64,000 nucleotides of DNA, taken from Hydrogenimonas sp. SS33 (GTDB taxonomy: Bacteria; Campylobacterota; Campylobacteria; Campylobacterales; Hydrogenimonadaceae). Position 1 is the stretch's first letter; each line of letters begins with the position of its first letter. Below the pieces are notes generated by a model. It made no database searches, was not told where the DNA came from, and saw only the letters and a list, made by a program, of their open reading frames with translations. Made by a program: the position numbers and the translations under genes. Positions 54,416-61,252 of this stretch are shown piece by piece. Where the stretch lies: assembly GCF_040436365.1 (NCBI RefSeq), contig NZ_AP026369.1, forward strand, positions 1,776,501-1,840,500, given 5' to 3'.

Positions 54416-55351
54416 ATGAAAGAATTGAAAATTTTAGCGGTCGTTGTGTTCTTTACACTGCTGACCTACTGGGGTATCGAACCCTATGCCCACTCGGTCA
54501 TGCACAAGCATGTGGAGAGTGAAGGATTTACCTATAAAGACCTGAAGCCTTTGAGCAAAAAGGGTGACCCTGCGAAAGGGGCTCAGACCTTTATGAATGC
54601 AGGCTGTATCGGCTGTCACGGTGTGAAATCGCAAGGCATGCCTGCCCCGATGGATCCCAATGCGGCAGCGGCGAGTTTCGGCGTCAATCCGCCTGACTTG
54701 AGCAATGCGGGAGCGGTTTACGACGAAAGATTCCTCGCCGACCTGATCGCCAATCCCGAACATGCCCTGATGGTGGAGCACAAGTTCTCCAAAATGGGAC
54801 GTGCTTTCCCGATGCCGGCTTTCTATGGAACAGGCGGGGACAAGGAACAGGAGATTGCCGACATTGTCGCCTACCTGAAATCGATTGCCAAAAAGCCGGA
54901 GGAAATTACCCCCAAAGAGGCGTTCGAAACGGCGTGCGGACGCTGCCACGCCATGCACTACGACAAATGGACACAGATCGGCGAGCGCCCCAAGTTCAAG
55001 CATGAGATCGATGCCATCAAATTCCAAGAAAAAGTGGTCGATTATCAGGACAAACTGACCAAATACCTTGGTAAACTGCCGCCCGATCTGTCCATGTACA
55101 TCCGCAGCCGCGGCGAGCATTACCTGAGCACCTTCATGGAAAATCCGCAAAACCTGCTTCCCGGTACGGCCATGCCCCGTGTCGGTGTCAACAAAGAGAG
55201 TGCGGAAAAGGTCATCGAGTATATGGCCGATGTGGGTGACAGCAAGCGCCACGAGCGCGACAGTGTAGGCAAGATCGTCATGATCTACCTCTTCATCTTC
55301 GCATTCCTTGCCTACCTCTGGAAGCAGAGCATCTGGAAAGAGCTCCACTGA
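54416..55351 (+). CDS. petC: diheme cytochrome c1-type subunit of the bc1 complex
   Basis: A 311-residue cytochrome with two heme motifs, C-I-G-C-H and C-G-R-C-H, an N-terminal anchor (about 5-20) and a C-terminal membrane helix (about 288-305). Two-heme subunits in place of classical cytochrome c1 are usual in Campylobacterota. It passes electrons toward CcoP. Confidence 0.94.
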   Translation: MKELKILAVVVFFTLLTYWGIEPYAHSVMHKHVESEGFTYKDLKPLSKKGDPAKGAQTFMNAGCIGCHGVKSQGMPAPMDPNAAAASFGVNPPDLSNAGAVYDERFLADLIANPEHALMVEHKFSKMGRAFPMPAFYGTGGDKEQEIADIVAYLKSIAKKPEEITPKEAFETACGRCHAMHYDKWTQIGERPKFKHEIDAIKFQEKVVDYQDKLTKYLGKLPPDLSMYIRSRGEHYLSTFMENPQNLLPGTAMPRVGVNKESAEKVIEYMADVGDSKRHERDSVGKIVMIYLFIFAFLAYLWKQSIWKELH

Positions 55352-55374
55352 TTCCGGCAGGAAACGAACGTTAG

Positions 55375-55396
55375 GGAAGCCGGTTTTCCGGCTTCC
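55375..55396 (+). terminator. hairpin after petC
   Basis: GGAAGCCGG-tttt-CCGGCTTCC, a perfect 9-bp stem 23 nt after the stop, followed by a C run rather than T. Confidence 0.55.
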
Positions 55397-55480
55397 GCCC
55401 CCCCCCTAAAACCCTCTTTCTCAACCCCATTTCATAAAGTTGCTGTAAAATAAGAGCGAAAATCTCCGATTGGAGGAGCG

Positions 55481-56446
55481 ATGCTCATAGACGGACACGG
55501 CCGGAAGGTCAACTATCTGCGAATTTCCGTGACGGAGCGGTGCAATTTCCGCTGCCAGTACTGTATGCCAGAAAAACCCTTCTCCTGGGTACCCAGAGAG
55601 AACCTGCTCAGTTTCGAGGAGCTCTTCAGTTTCGTGCGTGTCGCCATCGACGAAGGGGTGGACAAGATCCGCATCACCGGCGGGGAGCCGCTGCTGAGAG
55701 AGGACCTGGACCGGTTCGTCGCCATGATCCACGACCACAAACCGGACATCGACCTGGCCCTGACGACCAACGGTTATCTGCTGGCCGATGTGGCCCAACG
55801 CCTGAAAGATGCCGGCCTGAAGCGCATCAATGTCTCCATCGACACCCTCAAGCCCCATGTCGCTTACCGCATCGCCCAGAAAGATGTACTGGACAAAGTA
55901 CTCAAAGGGGTCGAGAAGGCGCTCGATGTCGGCTTGAAGGTCAAGGTCAACATGGTGCCGCTCAAGGGGATCAATGAGGATGAGATTGTCGATGTGATGG
56001 AGTACGCCAAAGCCAGAGGCATGACGATCCGCTACATCGAGTATATGGAAAACGTTCATGCCAAAGCAGGACTCAAAGGGCTCAGCGGCAAAGAGATCCT
56101 CTCGAAAGTAAAAGAGAAGTACACCATTCGCAAAGTTGGCAGGGAGGGAAGCAGCCCCGCCTTCAACTACCTGACCGGTGACGGCTATAAATTCGGCATC
56201 ATCGACCCCCACAAACACGACTTCTGCGAAAGCTGCAACCGCATCCGCCTCACCGCCGAAGGCCACCTGATCCCCTGTCTCTACTTCGACGAAGCCATGA
56301 GCATCCGCGACGCCGTCAAAGAAGGCGACATCGAAAAAGCGAGCGAAATTTTGCGGGAAGTTTTGCGCAACAAACCCGAAAAGAACCGCTGGAGCGAAGA
56401 GGAGGGCGAAGAGTCCGCCCGTGCTTTTTATGAGACGGGGGGGTGA
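55481..56446 (+). CDS. moaA: GTP 3',8-cyclase (molybdenum cofactor synthesis)
   Basis: Radical-SAM enzyme for the first step of molybdopterin synthesis. 321 residues. N-terminal cluster C21-x3-C25-x2-C28, [12 protein letters not shown] motif, and the C-terminal cluster in [14 protein letters not shown]...C-L. The usual C-terminal G-G is kept (Y-E-T-G-G). A GGAGGAG site precedes the ATG. Confidence 0.96.
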   Translation: MLIDGHGRKVNYLRISVTERCNFRCQYCMPEKPFSWVPRENLLSFEELFSFVRVAIDEGVDKIRITGGEPLLREDLDRFVAMIHDHKPDIDLALTTNGYLLADVAQRLKDAGLKRINVSIDTLKPHVAYRIAQKDVLDKVLKGVEKALDVGLKVKVNMVPLKGINEDEIVDVMEYAKARGMTIRYIEYMENVHAKAGLKGLSGKEILSKVKEKYTIRKVGREGSSPAFNYLTGDGYKFGIIDPHKHDFCESCNRIRLTAEGHLIPCLYFDEAMSIRDAVKEGDIEKASEILREVLRNKPEKNRWSEEEGEESARAFYETGG

Positions 56447-56472
56447 TTTTTCGTGATACGAAAAATCGGTTA

Positions 56473-56578
56473 TTGGTTATTGGTCATTGGTCATTGGGAC
56501 TATGTTGGTGGGCACAATGTCTGTATACGATTGCAACCGGAAAAAACCAATGACCAGTTACCAGTGACCAATGACCCG
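56473..56578. repeat. inverted TTGGTCA heptamer cassette between moaA and queE
   Basis: Four units TTGGTTA, TTGGTCA, TTGGTCA, TTGGGAC (56473-56500) and four inverted ones TGACCAG, TTACCAG, TGACCAA, TGACCCG (56551-56578) flank a 50-bp core. Pairing of the arms would make a stem of up to about 28 bp. Confidence 0.82.
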
Positions 56579-56598
56579 ATAGATCAAAAGGAGAGCTT

Positions 56599-57354
56599 TT
56601 GATCTATCTTGTTGAACACTTCTTCTCCATCCAGGGAGAGGGGCGCTACAGCGGGGTGCCTTCCATCTTCATCCGTTTCGGGGGGTGCAACCTGCGATGC
56701 CCCGGGTTCGGGTCTTACGAGATCGCTGGAAAAACGGTGCGAGGGTGCGACACGATACGGGCGGTTGATAGCGGGCTTTTCAGGGAGCGGTGGCGGGAAA
56801 TTGCGTCGACTGACATGTTGATAAAGATCGTCGAAGCGTACATGGAGTCCATCGACTATCGGCCGGATGTGGTCATTACCGGCGGGGAACCGATGATCTA
56901 TGCGGAAAATCCGATCTTCTACGGCTTCATCCAACGGCTGGCGGCGGAAGGTTTCAGGGTGACGGTGGAGACCAACGCCACACTGGCGCCTCCTTTCGAA
57001 GCCTACCCCGTCTACCGGGAGGTGATTTTCGCCATGGCGGTGAAGCTCGCCAACAGCGGCGAGCCGGAGAGGAGGCGCATTGTCCCCGGTGTCATTCGAA
57101 GGCTGGCGAAAGAGGGAAAAGACTCCTTTTTCAAATTTACGGTGGACAAGAGGTCGGCTGACGAAGGGGCCGCGGAAGAGATCGCCGAAATCTGTGATGG
57201 ATTCGACAACGAAATCTACTGTATGCCTTTGGGAGACCGGCTGGAGACGCTGCAACTGCATGCCCCGGCGGTGGCGGCGTTTTGCCTGAGAGAGGGGTAC
57301 CGCTACAGCGACCGGCTCCATGTGCGCCTCTGGAACCGGGAGGAGAAACGGTGA
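56599..57354 (+). CDS. queE: 7-carboxy-7-deazaguanine synthase (QueE-like radical SAM)
   Basis: A 251-residue enzyme of queuosine synthesis. TTG start at 56599 behind AAGGAGAG gives the family N-terminus (E-H-F-F-S-I-Q-G-E-G-R-Y-S-G-V-P-S). The cluster cysteines are spaced C30-x3-C34-x15-C50, unlike the common C-x3-C-x2-C, with an insert before G-C-D-T. I-T-G-G-E-P follows. Divergent spacing occurs in some QueE enzymes, so it is probably active. It precedes queD. Confidence 0.87.
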   Translation: MIYLVEHFFSIQGEGRYSGVPSIFIRFGGCNLRCPGFGSYEIAGKTVRGCDTIRAVDSGLFRERWREIASTDMLIKIVEAYMESIDYRPDVVITGGEPMIYAENPIFYGFIQRLAAEGFRVTVETNATLAPPFEAYPVYREVIFAMAVKLANSGEPERRRIVPGVIRRLAKEGKDSFFKFTVDKRSADEGAAEEIAEICDGFDNEIYCMPLGDRLETLQLHAPAVAAFCLREGYRYSDRLHVRLWNREEKR

Positions 57355-57363
57355 AGAGGTTCG

Positions 57364-57391
57364 GGAAGCGGAAATCGGGAAACGGGAATGG
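57364..57391 (+). repeat. GGAANCG heptamers between queE and queD
   Basis: Four units GGAAGCG, GAAATCG, GGAAACG, GGAATGG, then looser GGGAATGAATGGGAGG, part of which is the queD ribosome site. Confidence 0.65.
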
Positions 57392-57423
57392 AAAGAAATT
57401 GGGAATGAATGGGAGGGTGATGG

Positions 57424-58005
57424 ATGATCATTCGGAAGCTCTTTAAATTCGAGAATGCCCATATCGTGCGCCAATGTACGTCGCGCCGGTGCAGCCGGAG
57501 CATCCACGGCCACAGTTACAAGGTGGAGCTTCTCTTTTCGGCTCCGTCGCTGGACCGGGGGCAGATGGTCTACGATTTTGGCCTGACCAAGGGGATGATC
57601 AAGGATTTCATCGACAGCTTCGACCATGCCATCACCCTCTGGAGTGGGGATGATCCGGCCTATATCGCCGATATGAAGCGGTGGAGCGAGCGGTGGGTGC
57701 AACTACCGGTCAACCCCTCGGCGGAGCAGTTCGCCCGAACCATTTTTCTGCTTGTGGATGCGTTGATGAAGCAAACCGACATGGTCAACGGGGAGTCGGA
57801 GGTAGCCCTGGAGGGGGTTGTCGTCCATGAAACCGACACGGGGTATGCCCATGCCTCGCGGGAAGACGCCTACAACTCCACGATGGGTCCAACGAAACTG
57901 GATACAATAACGTTCTCGAATCGTGTCCGTGAAGAGTGGCGCGATCCGGAGATGTTCGCCAAACTCTTGCGAGGCGAAAGATTCAAAAATCCCGATATTG
58001 TCTAA
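57424..58005 (+). CDS. queD: 6-carboxy-5,6,7,8-tetrahydropterin synthase
   Basis: A 193-residue QueD/6-pyruvoyl-tetrahydropterin synthase homologue. Zinc ligands His13, His28 and His30 (H-G-H), with a catalytic Cys at 18 or 23. F-D-H-A is the usual second motif and V-H-E-T the C-terminal Glu motif. It is longer than the E. coli protein, with an insert in the middle. Confidence 0.92.
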   Translation: MIIRKLFKFENAHIVRQCTSRRCSRSIHGHSYKVELLFSAPSLDRGQMVYDFGLTKGMIKDFIDSFDHAITLWSGDDPAYIADMKRWSERWVQLPVNPSAEQFARTIFLLVDALMKQTDMVNGESEVALEGVVVHETDTGYAHASREDAYNSTMGPTKLDTITFSNRVREEWRDPEMFAKLLRGERFKNPDIV

Positions 58006-58014
58006 GGAGACCCT

Positions 58015-58599
58015 ATGAAACAGTGGAAAATCGTCATGATCTCGGCTGCCGCGGCGGCGCTGATCTTGTCCGGATGCGGCAAAAAAGAGGAGTCCCAGAC
58101 CCGGACGGCCGCCAAAACCGAAACACAGGCCCCTGCACCGGTCGCCAAGCCGGAGGTGAAACAGCTGGCTGAAACGGCGGCGGCCCAGAACGAACCCGCT
58201 CCGAAAGCCGAAGAGACCACCAAGCCCGCAGCGGCGGCACCCGCTCCTGCCAAAAAAGAGGTAGAAAAGGCAGCCAATGCGATCCAGGAGAGTGTGCAGA
58301 AGAGTGCCGAAGAGGCCAAAACCGATGCATCGCAGAAGGTGGAAGAGGCCAAAAAGAGTGTCAATGCCGCCACACTCTTTACCAAATGCGCCGGCTGCCA
58401 CGGCATGAAGGGGGAGAAACACGCCCTCGGACAGAGCAACATCATCGCGGGCCAGAGCAAAGAGGATCTGGTGAAAAAGATTACCGGCTACCAGCAAGGC
58501 ACCTACGGCGGTGCTATGAAGGGGTTGATGCAGGGCCAGGTCAAAGGGCTCACACCGGATGAAGTGGAGGCGCTGGCCGACTATATTTCAAAATTGTGA
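58015..58599 (+). CDS. cytochrome c553-type lipoprotein
   Basis: A 194-residue protein. Lipobox L-S-G-C with Cys21, a long Ala/Pro/Lys/Glu linker (25-118) and one class I cytochrome c domain with C125-A-G-C-H129 and the distal Met probably in G-A-M-K-G-L-M. It is anchored to the periplasmic face of a membrane by lipid and could shuttle between bc1 and cbb3. It begins 9 nt after queD. Confidence 0.87.
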   Translation: MKQWKIVMISAAAAALILSGCGKKEESQTRTAAKTETQAPAPVAKPEVKQLAETAAAQNEPAPKAEETTKPAAAAPAPAKKEVEKAANAIQESVQKSAEEAKTDASQKVEEAKKSVNAATLFTKCAGCHGMKGEKHALGQSNIIAGQSKEDLVKKITGYQQGTYGGAMKGLMQGQVKGLTPDEVEALADYISKL

Positions 58600-58620
58600 G
58601 CGCCTGACGGCGGGGGAACG

Positions 58621-58655
58621 GTGAACAGTAAACAGTGAACAGTAAACGGTGAATT
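58621..58655 (+). repeat. GTGAACA/GTAAACA heptamer array
   Basis: Five units GTGAACA, GTAAACA, GTGAACA, GTAAACG, GTGAATT in the gap between two convergent genes. A GCGAAG/CTTCGC palindrome follows. Confidence 0.75.
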
Positions 58656-58682
58656 GAGGAATAGACTTCGCTTTTGCGAAGC

Positions 58683-59909
58683 CTATTCTGCTTTTTCCGT
58701 GAAAAGGGAGGTCGGGGTTTCCGATCCTCTGTCGCAATCGAGGGGGAGCACTTTGACCTCCTGCCCCTCTTTCAATCCATCCACCTCTTTTTCGGTAACG
58801 ATCATGGCGTTGGCCAGGCTCAGAGGGCGCACCATACCGGGCCCCTGTTTGTCGAGGGCTTCGAAAAAGGTGCCGTCGTAGCGCCCCAGCACGGCGGTCT
58901 GGCGTCCGGGTTTGAGTTTGTAGAAGGTTTTGTTGCGGGCCCTTTCGAAGGAGAGGAAGGGGCGGTTCATGCCGCGGAGGCGGTGGATGATGGAGCGGCC
59001 GAAGAGTTCGAAGGTCAGGGCGGCGGCAGAGGGGTTGCCCGGCAGGTTCAGCACCCACGTGGAGCCGATGCGCCCGACGGTGACCGGCTTGCCCGGCTTC
59101 ATATTCACTTTCTGGAAGAGTATCTCCATACCCAGTTTTTCGAAAGCGTCGAGGGTGAAATCGGCATCGCCGACACTGACCCCGCCGCTGGTGACGATGA
59201 GGTCACTCCCCAGGGCGTCGACGATATGCCGCTCTATCGACGCCATCGTGTCGGCGGTGGCGCCGGTGAAGCGGGCCCGGCACCCCAGTTCCCGGCAGCG
59301 GCTCAGCAGCATCGGGGCGTTGGAGTTGTAGATCTGGTGGGCTTCGGCCTTTTCATAGTGCATCTTCAGCTCGTGCCCCGTGGCGAAAACCGTGACCGCA
59401 GGTTTTCGGTGGACCTGCAGATAGCTGATGCCCTGGCTGGCCAGCAGGGCGACGGTGTAGGCGCCGACCTCGTCTCCGTAGGTGAGGATGCGCTCCCCTT
59501 TGGCCACCTCTTCCCCCTGCTTGCGGATGTTGGCCCCCTGCCGGATGCTTCCGGGAAGCCTGACGGACCCGTCCTTCAGGGTTTCGGTCTCTTCCGCCGG
59601 AATGACCGCGTCGGCCCCCTTGGGCATCATCGCGCCGGTCATGATCTTCACCCCCGCCCCCTTTTTGACGATCACATCACTCTCGTCTCCCGCGAATATG
59701 GTGGTCTGGGGCTCTATCGTGCCGCCGGCGTCGGCCAGGGTGACGGCGTACCCGTCCATGGCGGAGTGGTCGAACCGGGGCATGTCGAAGGCCGCATGCA
59801 GATGCTGGGCCGCCACCCTTCCCAATGCCTCTTCGATGCTCAGAATCTCCGTTCCCACGGCCGGTACGTTCTCGTGGATGAGCCGCAGCGCTTCGTCGAT
59901 GGATACCAT
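58683..59909 (-). CDS. moeA: molybdopterin molybdenumtransferase
   Basis: Inserts molybdenum into adenylated molybdopterin. 408 residues from ATG 59909. Landmarks are D-H-S-A-M-D-G-Y-A-V, I-M-T-G-A-M-M-P-K-G-A-D-A-V-I-P-x-E, the MPT-binding T-S-G-G-V-S-V-G-D-x-D and L-P-G-N-P-S-A-A. The frame continues upstream, but that part lies in the structured leader. An AAAAGG ribosome site lies 8 nt upstream, immediately after the closing stem of that leader. Confidence 0.95.
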   Translation of the reverse strand: MVSIDEALRLIHENVPAVGTEILSIEEALGRVAAQHLHAAFDMPRFDHSAMDGYAVTLADAGGTIEPQTTIFAGDESDVIVKKGAGVKIMTGAMMPKGADAVIPAEETETLKDGSVRLPGSIRQGANIRKQGEEVAKGERILTYGDEVGAYTVALLASQGISYLQVHRKPAVTVFATGHELKMHYEKAEAHQIYNSNAPMLLSRCRELGCRARFTGATADTMASIERHIVDALGSDLIVTSGGVSVGDADFTLDAFEKLGMEILFQKVNMKPGKPVTVGRIGSTWVLNLPGNPSAAALTFELFGRSIIHRLRGMNRPFLSFERARNKTFYKLKPGRQTAVLGRYDGTFFEALDKQGPGMVRPLSLANAMIVTEKEVDGLKEGQEVKVLPLDCDRGSETPTSLFTEKAE

Positions 59910-59927
59910 AATGCAAACCTTTTCGGA

Positions 59928-60109
59928 GGGCACCTCTAAAGCCCCATACCTACCATAGCTCGCATAGCCCAAGGGAAGGAAAATAGAGCGCTATCTTTCG
60001 CAGAAACTCTCCTTGGGTTACCTGAGAGTAGCCCTGCGTCGACCTTCAACGAAATCTCTAACGCTCTCTTTTCCTTACTATGGTTACGCATGGGGTTTCG
60101 GAGGTGCCC
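59928..60109 (-). ncRNA. candidate structured leader RNA (riboswitch-like) of moeA, with pseudoknot
   Basis: Read on the minus strand, four nested helices: GGGCACCTC/GAGGTGCCC, CCCCAT/ATGGGG, ACCATAG/CTATGGT and a 15-bp AAGGAAAAGAGAGCG / CGCTCTATTTTCCTT with one mismatch. Inside are hairpins CGTTGA-agg-TCGACG and ACTCTC...GAGAGT. The apical CCCAAGG (60011-60017) is complementary to CCTTGGG (59968-59974), which lies outside the 15-bp helix, so it would form a pseudoknot. A promoter (TTGTCC-N16-TATAAT) ends about 14 nt before it. It does not fit the conserved cores I know for Moco, TPP, cobalamin or glycine riboswitches. A mobile inverted-repeat element is the alternative. Confidence 0.6.
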
Positions 60110-60129
60110 ATGAGTTCAATTTTTGCCAG

Positions 60130-60157
60130 ATTATAGTACAATCGACCTTATGGACAA
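60130..60157. promoter_or_regulatory. overlapping divergent promoters of moeA and the 60150 gene
   Basis: Minus strand: TTGTCC (60152-60157), 16 nt, TATAAT (60130-60135), start near 60123. Plus strand: TACAAT (60137-60142), which would start transcription at about 60149-60150, the ATG itself. Confidence 0.55.
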
Positions 60158-60560
60158 TATGCACGAAATGATGATCCAACTCCATATCTGGCCCGTTTTC
60201 GCCCTGCTGGTGCTGGTGATCCTTGATATCGTCGTCATCCTCGTACAGAAAGATGACCGGAAGCTGAAAAAGTACCTGCGCATCCAGGCGATCGCCTGGA
60301 TCACGCTCATGAGCATGGTCGTCTTCACCGGTGCCGCCATCATGGCGACACTGCACCTGCACTTCACGGTGAAGATTCTGCTTATGATCGCCGCGGCGAT
60401 CGCCCTCTCGTTCCTGGAGCTGCGCCGCCATCTGGCGACCAAACGGGCGAAACCGGGGGAGGCCTGTTTCGAGAAAGTGCGAAAAAAAGTGCTGCAGTAT
60501 TACATTTTCGAGCTGCTCTGGCTACTGATGATCGGCGCTTTGGCGCCGAAACTGGGATAG
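60150..60560 (+). CDS. uncharacterised four-helix membrane protein
   Basis: A 136-residue inner-membrane protein with hydrophobic segments at about 9-32, 46-66, 70-88 and 115-130 and basic loops. The family is not recognised. His residues at the N-terminus (M-H-E-M-M-I-Q-L-H) and in the second pair (L-H-L-H) might bind heme or metal, as in CopD- or DUF420-like proteins; this is only a guess. No ribosome site precedes ATG 60150, and the predicted -10 suggests a leaderless mRNA. Confidence 0.65.
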   Translation: MDNMHEMMIQLHIWPVFALLVLVILDIVVILVQKDDRKLKKYLRIQAIAWITLMSMVVFTGAAIMATLHLHFTVKILLMIAAAIALSFLELRRHLATKRAKPGEACFEKVRKKVLQYYIFELLWLLMIGALAPKLG

Positions 60561-60583
60561 AGCCAAAGTATCGGGTGCGTGAA

Positions 60584-61252
60584 ATGCAGTTTCTCTACCA
60601 TCCCGACGCCGGCCTGCCCGACCTGACGGTGGAGGGGGAAGCCTACCGCTACCTCTTCAAGGTCCGCCGCTTCAAAGTGGGCGAGCGCATCGCCCTGCGC
60701 AACCTCGCCGACGACTACCTCTGTTTCTACCGTATCGAAAAGGTGACCCGCAGAGAGGCACAGCTGCGCTTTTTGGAAAAAGAGGCGCGTGTCGTCATGC
60801 CCGAGCGGCCCCTCCATCTGGGGTGGTGCATCGTGGACCCCAAAACCGTCGAAAAGACGCTGCCCATGCTCAACGAACTGGGGGTGGGGAAGATCACCTT
60901 CGTCTATTGCGAACGGAGCCAGAAAAATTTCCGGCCCGACTTCGAACGCCTGCGCCGCATCCTCGTCAACTCCTGCCAGCAGTGCGGACGCAGCCGGTTG
61001 ATGGCGTTGGAGACGGCGTCGTCGGTGGCGGACTATTTCGAAAAATACCCGGGCAGCGCCGTCCTCGATTTCGGCGGCGCGCCGCTGCCCTGCGAAGGGG
61101 GTGTTAACGCCATTCTCGTCGGCTGTGAAGGGGGATTCGACGAAGCCGAGAGAAAACTTTTCGAAAATCGGACGATTTATGGATTGGAGACACCGCTGAT
61201 TTTGCGGAGTGAAACGGCGGCCGTGACCGCCGCCGCCAGGATAACGGGGTGA
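60584..61252 (+). CDS. rsmE: 16S rRNA (uracil1498-N3)-methyltransferase
   Basis: A 222-residue SPOUT methyltransferase. N-terminal PUA-like domain, then the knotted SAM site with I-L-V-G-C-E-G-G-F (usual I-G-P-E-G-G-F variant) and L-E-T-P-L-I-L-R-S-E-T-A. ATG 60584 is chosen over GTG 60575 because M-Q-F-L-Y-H matches the family start. The G-C-E-G-G form in place of G-P-E-G-G is known in Campylobacterota. Its stop overlaps the next GTG start. Confidence 0.9.
   Translation: MQFLYHPDAGLPDLTVEGEAYRYLFKVRRFKVGERIALRNLADDYLCFYRIEKVTRREAQLRFLEKEARVVMPERPLHLGWCIVDPKTVEKTLPMLNELGVGKITFVYCERSQKNFRPDFERLRRILVNSCQQCGRSRLMALETASSVADYFEKYPGSAVLDFGGAPLPCEGGVNAILVGCEGGFDEAERKLFENRTIYGLETPLILRSETAAVTAAARITG

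Noticed and set aside
59910-59972. Upstream extension of moeA to 59972
   Set aside because: The extra codons lie in the structured leader and do not match the family; the ribosome site favours 59909.
59991-60061. Glycine riboswitch in the moeA leader
   Set aside because: CTCTCAGG and GAGAG elements resemble it, but the conserved GCCGAAGG and AAAGGAC parts are not matched and moeA is an unlikely target.
59928-60109. 6S RNA
   Set aside because: The rod shape is similar, but the bulge is one-sided and a pseudoknot is predicted; the only matching promoter makes it the moeA leader.
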